From NCBI GenBank assembly GCA_947069175.1, contig CAMTDV010000018.1:37894869-37958868 (forward strand): a stretch of 64,000 bases of DNA, given 5' to 3'. The stretch comes from Scalesia atractyloides (taxonomy: Eukaryota > Streptophyta > Magnoliopsida > Asterales > Asteraceae). Numbering within the stretch: position 1 is the first letter of the stretch; each line of letters begins with the position of its first letter. Shown piece by piece: positions 45,953 through 56,409 of the stretch. Position numbers and translations under genes: made by a program. The notes beneath the pieces were generated by a model, which was given only the letters and a program-made list of their open reading frames with translations, made no database searches and was not told the origin of the DNA.

Positions 45953-46059
45953 CAAAGCAAAGTGGTTAAAAGAGTTGAAAGCAGAGATAATGTTTTTGAG
46001 ACCGCTAAAATTCTTTACACAAAATAGAGAAATCTCTATTGGTGACATAATCAGCTGGA
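45953..46059 (+). repeat. Duplicated CAAAG plus ORF-X segment inside the Athila element
   Basis: CAAAG at 45953-45957 and the next 102 bp match 55149-55255 with a handful of substitutions, then switch to Athila gag-side sequence at about 46060. Confidence 0.92.
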
Positions 46060-46960
46060 TTTGGACATCGCGATGAGTAGCTATGAATTTCCTGAGTCTA
46101 GAGATTCGTCTACTACACAGAGAAGCGTGCATAAAGTGGATAGTACCACTGTCATGCAAGCTCAGATTGACGGCTTGACGAAGCAGGTGAAGGAGATGCA
46201 GTCGAAGAAGGAGCAGGTGTGCGAGATATGCACTGGGAGGCATGACACGGCCGCGTGTCCTATTGCCCCTGAGGAGTTACCGGAGCAGGTGGAGTTTGTG
46301 AGTAATCGTAATCAGAGCGGTTTCGGGGGTGGTTACAATTCGAATTGGAAGAACCATCCGAACTTCGGTTGGAAGAATAGCAACCCACCGGGTTTCAGCC
46401 GCGTCAGAGTTTGTTTAAGGACGTAGGAACATGAGCATGATTGAGTTCGCGTGCGAATAACCCGTCACTGGAGGAGATGATGAGGCAGAATCAGGAGACG
46501 TTAGCGAAGCAAATGCAGTTGCTTACACAGTTTATCATGCGTGAGGATACTCGACATCAAGAGACACAATCGAGGTTCATGGAGCATGAGACATTCATGA
46601 AGAGTCAGAGCACAGCACTGCAGAATCTTGAGAGAAAAGTAGGTTCGCTGACCGATCAGTTGAACCAGAGGCCTCAGGGTGGTATTCCCAGTAGTACCGG
46701 AGGAAATCCGAACGCCACAGCTAAGGCAGTGACTACGAGGAGTGGCAGAGGAGCTGTTGAGATCGAACCGGTAGTTGAGGATGAACCGGTCGACGAGGAG
46801 ATTGAGATGGAGACACCAGCTGGCGAAGTGCATCCTAGGCTGCGCCCAGCAAGTACAACATAGTCCAGCGGGTCTTCAGGTGAGCAGAAGGAAGCCGAGA
46901 AGGAGTCGATGAGGGTGTATAAGCTGACACCCCCTTACCCAGGTTGATTGGTGAAGGGTA
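46060..46960 (+). pseudogene. gag: Athila gag, C-terminal part
   Basis: A segment with STTVMQAQIDGLTKQVKEM and the zinc-finger-like CEICTGRHDTAACP, then NWKNHPNFGWKNSN, a hallmark of Athila Gag. After a shift at 46425 come a coiled coil (46441-46863; NLERKVGSLTDQLNQRP) and TRSGRGAVEIEP. The N-terminal gag is missing because of the rearranged junction at 46060. Confidence 0.85.
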
Positions 46961-47849
46961 AGGATGGATAGCAGTACGACAAGTTCCTTGAGATGTTGAA
47001 GAAGCTGCACGTGAACATCCCGTTTGTAGAGGCTCTATCAAAGATGCCAAAGTACGCGAAGTTTTTGAAGGAGTTGCTCACGAATAAGAAGAAGTTAGAG
47101 GATCTTGCGACTGTTACATTGAGCGAGGAGTGTTCTGCCGTCTTGTAGAAGAAGCTGCCAAAGAAGATGTCTGATCCTGATAGCTTCACGATTCCATGTT
47201 TGATTGGAAATCTTACCGTTAGCAATGCGCTGGCAGACCGAGGAGCTAGCATAAGTCTTATGTCGTATTCCATTTTTGCTAAGCTCAATTTAGGCGAGCC
47301 GTCTCCTACGCGCATGAGTCTTCAGCTGGCTGATCGATCAGTGAAGTTTCTAAGGGGAATCGTAGAGAATATGCTTGTGAAGGTCGATAAATTCGTATTT
47401 CCAGTTGACTTCATCATCCTTGACATGGATGAGGACTTTGAGGTCCCGTTGATATTAGGTCGTCCATTCCTTGCCACCGCACGAGCACTCATTGATGTGC
47501 ATGATGGCAAGTTGACTCTTTGAGTTGATGAGGATGAGGTCACATTCGACATTCAGCGTTCTATGAGGCACACCCAGCAGGATGATGACACTGTATACTT
47601 TATCGATACTCTTATGTCACATGTGGGTAGCCTCCTTGGCGAGATTTGTGGGAGAGATGCGTCAGATACGTAGGTTGCGAGTGTGGATGATCAGGGGGTG
47701 GGGTCACTGAGTTTGATGTTGAGCAGGACCCTTTGCCGTAGGCTACCGAGCCTTCCCCTAGATTCGAGGTGTTTGAGGTTATCGGCGAGGAGGATATGCC
47801 GAAAGAGAGGCCGTCTGTTGAGGTACCACTGCCCCTGGAGTTGAAGTAG
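46961..47849 (+). pseudogene. pol: Athila protease region
   Basis: KFLEMLKKLHVNIPFVEAL and KMPKYAKFLKELLTNKK precede the protease, ALADRGASISLMSYS, where Athila elements usually have D-LGAS; then LADRSVKFLRGIVEN and PLILGRPFLATARALIDV. Stops at about 47147, 47521 and 47671 interrupt it. Confidence 0.8.
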
Positions 47850-49463
47850 TTGTCGTCTCATCTGGAGTACACATTTCTGGGCGAGGGATCTCAGTTACCC
47901 GTCGTCATTTCTGTTGGATTGACGGAGGAGGAGAAGAATAGGTTGATGAGTGTTCTTAGAGATCATAGGCAGGCGATCGTGTGGAAGCTGATGGATATTA
48001 AGGGTATTAACCCTTCGTTTTGCACGGATAAGATTTTGATGGAAGAGGAGTTTAAGCCAGTGGTTCAGCCTCAGAGAAGGCTAAACCCAAATATGCAGGA
48101 CGTCGTAAAGAAAGAGGTGATTAGGCTATTGGATGCAGGGCTGATTTAGCCGATTTCGGACTCTGCATGGGTGAGTCCCGTCCAGGTGGTCCCCAAGAAG
48201 AGGGGGTATTACAGTGGTCGTCAACGACAAGAATGAGTTGATATCCACCTGGACCGTCACTGGCTGGCGAGTTTGCATAGATTATCACAGACTCAATGAT
48301 GCCACGCGCAAGGATCACTTTCCTCTACCATTTATTGATCAGATGTTGGAGCGACTATCGGGACAACAGTTCTATTGCTTTCTCGATAGATTCTCAGGTT
48401 ACTTCCAAATCCCCATTGCACCGGAGGATCAGGAAAATACCACCTTTACATGCCCTTTCGGCACCTTTGCGTATCGACGCATGCCATATGGGTTATATAA
48501 CGCTCCGGCCACATTTCAGCGTTGTATGGTGGCGATCTTTCATGAGTTGATCGAGGACTCCATGGAGGTGTTCATGGACGATTTTTCCGTGTTTGGGAGT
48601 TCATTCGATCATTGTCTGTGTAATCTAGAGCGTGTGTTGGCGCGATGTGAGGAGACGAACCTGATGCTTAACTGGGAGAAGTGTCATTTCATGGTTCGAG
48701 AGGGGATTGTGCTAGGGCACAAGATTTCACAGGCAGGGCTTGAGGTTGATCAGGCCAAAGTCGATGTTATTTCCAAGCTCCTGCCGCCTACTTCCGTGAA
48801 ACCGACTAGGAGTTTCTTCGGTCATGCGGGATTCTACCACCGTTTCATCCGCGACTTCTCAAAGATTGCTCGCCCGATGACCCAGCTATTAGAGAAGGAT
48901 AGACCATTCGTGTTTCACGATGAGTGTTTGAGGGCCTTCGAGTTGACTAGGGAGAGGTTAGTCTGTGCTCCCATTCTGATTGCTCCTGATTGGAGCATCC
49001 GTTTGAGATTATGTGTGATGTTAGCGACTTTTCCGTAGGGGCCGTTTTAGGGAAGTGTAGGGAGAAACACTTTCATCCCATTTACTACGCTAGCAAGACC
49101 CTTAACAATGCCCAGGGGAACTACACCACGACAGAGAAAGAGTTGCTAGCAGTCGTTTTCGCGTGTGATAAGTTTAGGTCTTATCTTGTGCTTTCGAAGA
49201 CTATCATTTTTATGGACCACACAGCCCTTAGATACCTGTTCGCGAAGAAGGACGCGAAGCCGAGACTAATTCGGTGGATTTTGCTGTTACAGGAGTTTGA
49301 TTTGGAGATTAGAGATAAGAAGGGTGCTGAGAACGTGGCTGCTGACCACTTATCGAGGTTGGAGAGCCCCGAGATCGAGAGGACTCGGGAGGATATGAGT
49401 TGGGATGAGTTTCCCCATGAGGTGTTGATGTTTCTGAAAGCCCACGAGGAAGGCTTTCCCTAG
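47850..49463 (+). pseudogene. pol: Athila reverse transcriptase and RNase H
   Basis: RT: GWRVCIDYHRLNDATRKDHF, FLDRFSGYFQIPIAPEDQ, MPYGLYNAPATFQRC and VFMDDFSVFG (catalytic pair intact). A TAG follows LLDAGLI (48149), a shift lies at about 48200 and another at about 49000. RNase H: EIMCDVSDFSVGAVLG, TTEKELLAVVFACDKF and TIIFMDHTALRYL supply the acidic residues; ENVAADHLSRLE closes the domain. Confidence 0.92.
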
Positions 49464-49484
49464 TTCGCTGATCTAGCGAATTAC

Positions 49485-50750
49485 TTGTCTACAGATGACC
49501 TTGCGAAGGGCATGACATATCAGCAAAAGAAGAAATTCTTTGCGGACGTCAAACACTGCATTTGGGAGGATCCGTACTTAATTAGGATTGGAGCGGACCA
49601 GGTCATTAGGAGTTGTGTGTTTGGGTCCAAGTCCCGCAGTATTTTGCGGCATTGTCATGAGGGACCGGCTGGTGGCCATTATGGTGTGGCTTACACCGCC
49701 AGACGTGTGTTTGATGCGGGATTTTATTGGCCGACCATCTTTAGGGATGCACACGATTTTGTGAGGAGTTGTGATGCCTGTCAGAGGATAAGGAATATCT
49801 CATCCCGGAATGAGATGTCTCAGAACCCTATTCAGGTGGTTGAAGTTTTCGATATTTGGGGCATTGATTTTATGGGTCCGTTTGCTATGTGGAGAGGGAA
49901 CCGATACATCCTAGTTGCAGTCGATTATGTTTCTAAGTGGGTGGAGGCGGAGGCCTTGCCTACGAATGACGCAAGGGTTGTTGTGAGATTTTTGAGGAGA
50001 TTGTTTGCTAGGTTCGGGACACCGAAGTCCTTGATTTCAGATCGAGGCACCCACTTCTATAATTCACAGATGGAAAAAGTCTTAAAACGCTATGGGGTCA
50101 CCCATCGGCTTTCAACGGTTTATCACCCTCAGACTAGTGGGCAGGTGGAGAACTCGAACAGAGGGATAAAGAGAATCTTGGAGAAGACTGTCGGAAACAG
50201 TCGTATTGACTGGTCCGACAAGTTAGATGATGCACTTTGGGCTTTCCGGACTACCTATTGGACACCTATTGGGACTACTCCGTTTAGGTTAATTTATGGG
50301 AAAGCGTGCCATCTACCGGTTGAATTAGAGCATAGAGCCTATTGGGCGTTGAGGGCAGTCAATCTTGACTTGCCAGCTGCAGGAAAGAAACGGTTTCTTC
50401 AGATTCACGAGTTGGAGGAGTTACGCGATGAGGTGTACGAGATATCATGGGCGTACAAAGAGCGCACCATAGAGCTACATGATAAACACTTGAAGCAGGT
50501 GAAAGAGTTCAAGTGTGGGGAGAAGGTGTTGCTGTATAATTCCCGGTTGAAGTTGTTTCCGGGAAAGCTGAGATCGCGTTGGCATGGACCGTATGTGGTT
50601 ACGCAGATGTTCCCGTACGGAACGATAGAGGTTGAGAATGAGGACGGTCAGAGGTTCAAGGTCAATGGTCATCGTTTGAAGCATTTCGTCGAGGGACCGA
50701 CTGACAAGAGAGAGGAGGAGGTGATTGACCTCCCGGTTATGAGCACGTGA
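49485..50750 (+). CDS. pol: Athila integrase, uninterrupted frame
   Basis: A 421-residue open frame holding a whole integrase: HCHEGPAGGHYG with CDACQRIRN (HHCC finger), WGIDFMGPF (Asp), SLISDRGTHFYNS (Asp), HPQTSGQVENSNRGIKR (Glu). The C-terminal SRLKLFPGKLRSRWHGPY motif is typical of Athila. Codon 1 is only the first Met; the real domain is part of a longer polyprotein, closed upstream by a stop at 49461. It is the only large intact pol segment in the window, but it is cut off from an intact RT. Confidence 0.92.
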   Translation: MSTDDLAKGMTYQQKKKFFADVKHCIWEDPYLIRIGADQVIRSCVFGSKSRSILRHCHEGPAGGHYGVAYTARRVFDAGFYWPTIFRDAHDFVRSCDACQRIRNISSRNEMSQNPIQVVEVFDIWGIDFMGPFAMWRGNRYILVAVDYVSKWVEAEALPTNDARVVVRFLRRLFARFGTPKSLISDRGTHFYNSQMEKVLKRYGVTHRLSTVYHPQTSGQVENSNRGIKRILEKTVGNSRIDWSDKLDDALWAFRTTYWTPIGTTPFRLIYGKACHLPVELEHRAYWALRAVNLDLPAAGKKRFLQIHELEELRDEVYEISWAYKERTIELHDKHLKQVKEFKCGEKVLLYNSRLKLFPGKLRSRWHGPYVVTQMFPYGTIEVENEDGQRFKVNGHRLKHFVEGPTDKREEEVIDLPVMST

Positions 50751-52158
50751 GACTTTGTTTTGTGCACTTGGGCTTCAGTCCGAGTTGTAGAGTTTGTATA
50801 GTTTTTGTAGTTTTTATTCTATTTTTAACTTTTGTGTACTATGAGTCTAAATTAGTTGGTTTGAGTCTGTTTTTGTCTTTGAGTCAGTTTTACGCTTGAG
50901 TTTGCTTTGTTTTGTTTGTGCAGGTTTGGAGGATACCGCCCGTACTCAATCTCCATTCGGGTGGCGATTTCGAGCTTTTATCATATTGTAGAGGACAGCC
51001 TAGCATTTCAGTTTGGACGACCGTGAAGGAAATGTTATACGGTCGTGTACGGTTTTGATTGAAGACGCGCGCAGCTGGCACTGATTTTTATCCTAACCAG
51101 CTAAGTCCTTTCCGATTCCTTGTATTTTTGTATATTATTTTAGGTTTTTATTTCTTATTTATTTTTAGTTGTCTTCCATCCTATATTGAGGGCAATGTAG
51201 AGTTGAAGTGTGAGGATGGGAAACTACATTTTTAGGTAGAGTTGAGTCAAAAAAAAATAAATAAATAAAAAAGTAGAAAATTGAAAAATCCAAAAAAAAT
51301 TGAAAAAATAGAAAATGTCCCTATTTTAGAGTTTGCAACTAAATACGGAAAATGATAGAAAAGTCGGGTATGTTCGATTCTCAAATAATAATAATAAAAT
51401 GAGTTAATAAGGGAGCATGTGTCTAGTTTGGGAATTGTGGGTAGGCTCTTCCGGTTTTGAGGTTCCTTTGAGCTGAAAATACTTAATATGTTAGGATACC
51501 GGTGGGTACTCATCTAGGAGAAATAGAGAAGCCGAAACCGACAAGAATAGTATAAGGAATATTATTATAAGCTAAAAGTCTTAGATTTTTAATAAAAAAA
51601 AAAGAATATATGAGTTAGATTTAATAAAAACGAGGCCTATGTAATCTTTATTGGGGATTGCGACTCTGATTTAGATTTCCTCTAGGCTGAGTTAAAAGAA
51701 AAAAACTGCTAAAATGCCGAAGCTTACGTTGTCGCTCTCAGGGATGGTGACTCTGGTTAAGACAGCCTCTGGGTTAGATATGCAAAAAGTCTAGTGCTCA
51801 TGAAAAAAAAGAAAAAAAAAAGCTTGATTTTAAATTCTTTGAGTTGTGGTATAAAACGGTTAGGAAATAGCCAATTGGTTGTTCCTTTTATTTCATAAGC
51901 TTGAGACGGGATTAGGTGGATCCGTGGCTTTTAGTATGAGACTATAGGTTAACTAACTAAATTTGAACATAAATGAACATGATAAGGACTTAGAAAGCGG
52001 TGTTTAGTTTAATTGGATCGTATACCTTCAATCGTGAGTTAACATGTGTTTGATTTGTAATTAAATTATTTAAATTTTGAGATCGAATATATTTTGACTA
52101 TGATTCTGTAGTTTGTATCTTTTTCAGGGACGGAAAAAAGTTTAAGTGTGGAGATATT
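50751..52158 (+). other. Athila 3' non-coding region
   Basis: 1.4 kb between integrase and right LTR. No env-like ORF is visible, although some Athila elements carry one. It has A-rich tracts (51245-51310, 51590-51605, 51805-51820) and two similar phrases with GATTGCGACTCTG/GGATGGTGACTCTGG (51655; 51740). The purine-rich GGGACGGAAAAAAG (about 52127) and AAGTGTGGAGAT precede the LTR as the probable polypurine tract. Confidence 0.7.
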
Positions 52159-52714
52159 TGTTGTGCTCTAAAATATACATATATCTATATAATATTTCTA
52201 TGTTTTTAAGTAGCTTTCAGATTGTTTTTGTTAAATATTACTCATGAACGGTTCATATATAAATTTTATGGGTTTTAAATGAAAACAAGTTTAATGGTCT
52301 AATTAATTGAAGATAAAGAATAATAAAGGGATTTTAATGAGAAATGGTATAATCTTCTGAAAGCTATTATTGGTATAAAAATGATTTAGTTCAGGTGGTT
52401 ATGAAAAAAAAAGAAAAGAAATCAACAACAATGACGAATTTAGAAATTGAAAAAATGATTCATAAATTCTACATATTGGTGATGAACTAATTAATTATCT
52501 TAATCTATTGTTTTGATCACGAGTCCATGGAAAGAGGAGCACTAGGAAATTAATTCAAAGGAATCTTGAGAAAGGGTTAGTCAACGAGGGGAATAAAAAG
52601 AGGGAATTATTTCCAACACAAATCTGGTCTCGAAGGAAAAAAATAAAAGAATGTCCAGCTGCTAAATTACCTGAAATGCCCTCGCTAGTTCTACATCTTA
52701 ACTACCATGCCACC

Positions 52715-53905
52715 TAGAGATGGGCATAATCGGGTTTTATTATTACCCGGAACCGGTTCCAACTCGGACCGGTTCTGCTTGGATGTCATTGGAACCGGGT
52801 ATGGTGTGGAACCGGGTCCACTTCCTACCCGGGTTCACACCCAAGAATATGGAACCGTGTAGAACCGGGTACGGGTATTATGGAACCGGGTATGGTGTGG
52901 AACCGGGTATGGTGCGGAACCGGTTTCTGATAGTGTGAGAACCGGTTCCTGGCAGTCAAACCTGCCATTTACTGTTCAGAACCGGTTCCTGACATCCATT
53001 TACTGTTCAGTCAAACCTGCCATTTTACTATTGGGAACCGGTTCCTGACAGTCAAACCTGCCATTTACTGTTCAGAACCGGTTCCTGATAAAATGTTACC
53101 GTTGAAAACCGGTTCCTGATTAAAAAAATCGGTTTTTTTTGTATATAAATCCCTTCCTACTTACCATTTCTAAACTTAACACTTTACACTTCAAATCTAA
53201 TACTATCAAAGAGATAACGATGACTTGCAACGATGAGGTCGTGGATGTTTTGGAAACCAAAAGAAACCCCGCTATTTGGAAGCACTTTGACTTGTGCTTG
53301 ATGCCGGATAGCCATGAAATGGCTAGATGCAAGGGGTGCGAGAAGTTCATGAAGGCGTCGGCCAACTCGACGCTCAATAAACACACCGACCGCCATTGTC
53401 CGGTGACAAAGGCGAAAAACAATGAAAAGGGTGAAGCATCCGGGACCGGGTCATTGAAAGTTTAGTTTGTTTTATGTATTGTAAACCCATTTGTGTTTTA
53501 TGATTAGTATGTTTAGTGTTTTATGTGTTTTGTTTAACGTTTCTTGTTTAGGTTGTTTTTGTAACCGGGTACTTGTTTCTCGTAATAAATAGTTTTATGT
53601 TTATGTATTATACCTTGTTCTAGCAAAGACTTATAAAGAAAACTCACATTAAAAATATATTGACGCCGGGTCTGGAAGGTTACCGTAGGAACCGGGTATG
53701 ATAAGAACCGGTTACGGGTACAACTCGGGTACGGGTTGGAACCGGTTCCGGAACTTATTTTTTTCCAAAAATGTGAAACCGGGTAGGAACCATCGGGTAT
53801 TTTGAACCCGGAACCGGTTCTACTATATGTCGGGTAGGAACCGGAACCGGTCCCAGGTAGGTTCCACCGGGTCGGGTTTGGAACCGGTTATTATGCCCAT
53901 CTCTA
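52715..53905 (+). mobile_element. Non-autonomous hAT element
   Basis: 1191 bp with terminal inverted repeats TAGAGATGGGCATAAT at both ends and an exact 8-bp duplication ATGCCACC (52707-52714; 53906-53913). The left Athila LTR has the unoccupied site. Both subterminal regions are packed with GGAACCGG/ACCGGGT motifs. The only coding part is a BED-finger fragment; no transposase catalytic or dimerisation domain remains. Confidence 0.96.
53220..53465 (+). pseudogene. BED zinc-finger fragment of hAT transposase
   Basis: An 81-residue frame from ATG at 53220. It contains AIWKHFDLCLMPDSHEMARC, then CKGCEKFMKAS and LNKHTDRHC, the C-x2-C...H-x-H/C pattern of BED fingers that open hAT transposases. 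It stops soon after (GSLKV), followed by AT-rich sequence. It may bind DNA ends in trans, or be a leftover of internal deletion. Confidence 0.8.
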
Positions 53906-55153
53906 ATGCCACCCTATCTTTGGCCCATTATCGAGGGAGTTATAGTGATACGCAGCCCATGTTATGGGAAAGGGGATGATTTGTATTATATATGATACAA
54001 GACCTAAAGGGGGGTGGACGACAATAAAAAAAGAAAACAGAAGGCAGAATTGAGAAAGACGAACAGAGGCTCTGATTTGATCGAGAAGGCTTGGGACAAA
54101 AGTTAGGCGATTAAAGTTTATAATCTTTTCGGTTAGACTTGGTTGTTATTATTATTTTTTGGTTTATTAACCTTGAATATTATAAAAAATGTTTTCTGAA
54201 ACTGTTTGCGTTAATATTACTTTTGTTTGGTTCTTGATTACGAGTAGCTAAACATTTAAACTACTTAGGTTGAAATGAACTAGTTTATTGTGATATTGTT
54301 TTGACTCGGTTTTGGCTATTTTATGCGATTTACATAATCTTGTCTGGTGGTTGATCTTGATATTGCATGTTGGTGTGGTTGTATTGATTTTTGATTGATA
54401 AATTCAGCGGTTTAGGCACGTAGAAATACAACCTAGACTTCGGATTTAATTTGAATCGGTTAATCTTAGGATTTCCGGTTTGAATATTGTGTTTAGAAAT
54501 AAACCAAGTTAATCAAATGTTAAAATCAACAACTAAAACTTGCATCCTCATCTAGTGACTCGAAAGACGATTTCATCGCGTTCAGGGTTTCTTAGGATTT
54601 CAATTTTCAAGGTTTGGTTTGCTTCACAAATAGAGGGTTTGGGGGTAGTCTAGCTTTCATCACTTGATATTCTTGGGATTTGGTATCGATAGGTCGAGCC
54701 GGTTCGTTCTAGCACTTCGTATTTTGTCCATATCTTTCGGTTAATCATCTCTAGCAGGAGGTTATTCAGGTAGATTTGGATATTTAACCATTGCCGTAGT
54801 CAAGATACTATTGCATGAGTCTAGGGATTCGAGTCCTAGGTAGTACCTTCTCATCATATTTGTCTTACGCCTAGCTCCTGAGTTCGTGTTTGTGTTGCGT
54901 TGATTGTCTTGTTTGCCATTTTCTTAATTAATTAGGTTATTAGTTAAACATTGAAATCAAACCTAAAATTGACTTTGTATTCGATAGAGGTTCAGTATCT
55001 AGAGTTTGCGTATAGTGTCCACGGATTGATACTCGGTCTTGCTATCTACACTTCGCCGAGAACGGTGCACTTGCCGATTGTGTGTGGTTTAGCTTGTGAT
55101 GCCTTTTTAAAACTTGCCTGATTTTTACTATATACATTTCACACATCACAAAG

Positions 55154-56072
55154 CAAAGTGGCTAAAAGAGTTGAAAGCGGAGATAAAGTTTTTGAGACCG
55201 CTAAAATTCTTTACACAAAATAGAGAAATCTCTATTGGTGATATAATCAGTTGGAATTGGATTCCTATTAGAAGAATTGCTATTAGAAGAGAATATGGAG
55301 TTCAATATATTCGCTTCAACAACGATATCAAATCTTTACCATGGTGGGATGTTAAAGGGTTATGCTAAATAAGGTTGATAAACTACGATTTGGATGGTAA
55401 CAATCAACATGTTTTAAGGTTAATCAAGAGCGAAGCACAAACCAGATTTAAACATTTGAAACCACAACAACCAGAGCGCAAAGTATCGAGAACTGAAATT
55501 GATCCTGAAATAGGGAAATGCGTGGTTACTTTGAAGTACAAAAGGCCGAACGTATTGAAGGTGATACCATTTCATGAGACGGAGCAAGAAATTTATTAAT
55601 TTTTCAAATGGTGGTCCTGATGAAAAAAAGACTAAGGAGGCAATGATAGTACTTTGTGAACAAAGCAATTGGAGGTTGATATGAATTTACGATCCAATGT
55701 TGATTGTCAACATGTCTGAGAAAGATATAGAAGTTTTATTCTTCAATCAGATATACTTTGATGCAAAATACATAGAGCAAGCATTACGATTTAACGTGTA
55801 GCAAGAATATGCTTTGCCTATGATATTCACTCAAGGAGAATGTGGGAAAGTAAATGGATGGTGTTAGAAGAGAACGAAGATAAGAAATACAAGAATAGGA
55901 AAGAGAAGATAGGGAGCATCTATTTCTAAATACCAATTTCGAAGACATATCAATCAGTGAAGAAAGTTTTGAAGAGCATCAGAAAAAATATAGGAAAGGA
56001 GCGTTTGGAATGGATGAATGAAGATTGAAAACCGACAAGAGACAAGATTGCGACACTCTCCAAAGGGGAGTT
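55154..56072 (+). pseudogene. ORF-X, piece 3 and polypurine tract
   Basis: With the Athila and one CAAAG removed, piece 2 ..EEIVDDK continues AKWLKELKAEIKFLRPLKFF in frame. Next: NREISIGDIISWNWIPIRRI, AIRREYGVQYIRF, DIKSLPWWDVKGL, then a stop at 55368. After shifts: PEIGKCVVTLKYKRPNVLKV, DPMLIVNMSEKDIEVLFFNQ (about 55690-55760), GECGKVNGW. This C-terminal domain is rich in aromatic and basic residues and matches no gag/pol block. CCAAAGGGGAG (56060-56070) is a polypurine tract touching the LTR, so ORF-X is the last coding region of an LTR element. Confidence 0.7.
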
Positions 56073-56409
56073 TGTTAGTACAATATGCGTCTTTTGTACT
56101 GGTCATTTATGTTCGGATTTGAAATTTAAGCTACTCATACGCACGTAGGAGTCCTGCAAAACGTATGAGAAGTCCATGTGCAAGAGTCATGTGCTAGGTG
56201 CTCATGTGCCTATATATAGGTTACTCATGCACTTAAAAGTTTAGTTGTCGCATTTGGAGCTTTTGTAAGGAAACCAATGTGTATCGAAGTGCTTCCCAAA
56301 TTAATACAAAACGTTATATTTAGAACTCTTCATAACACATCAACACTATATGGATTCCGCACGTATAATGTTTTCATGGATTCCGTTTGCACCGTATTCA
56401 AGTCTAACA
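56073..56409 (+). repeat. 3' LTR of the ORF-X element
   Basis: 337 bp bounded by TGTTAG and CTAACA, directly after a polypurine tract. A plus-strand TATA box (CTATATATAGG, about 56210-56221) lies mid-LTR. The 5' LTR is not in the window. Confidence 0.8.

Larger units (their letters stand above)
43598..55148 (+). mobile_element. Athila-type Gypsy element with rearranged 5' end
   Basis: LTRs at 43598-45952 and 52159-55148 (1.8-1.9 kb without nested insertions), TG...TCA ends, and target duplication CAAAG (43593-43597; 55149-55153). The internal region has partial gag, protease, RT, RNase H and integrase in Gypsy order. The normal PBS and gag start are absent: after LTR1 come CAAAG and 102 bp of host (ORF-X) sequence, then gag sequence from 46060. 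Confidence 0.9.
52159..55148 (+). repeat. Athila right LTR, interrupted by hAT
   Basis: It begins TGTTGTGCTCTAAAATATAC and ends ACACATCA. Without the hAT (52715-53905) and its duplicated 8 bp it is about 1.79 kb. It is followed by CAAAG (55149-55153) and ORF-X. Confidence 0.92.

Noticed and set aside
50751..52158. Env-like ORF after Athila integrase
   Set aside because: The region is closed in all frames at useful length and shows no signal peptide or transmembrane segment.
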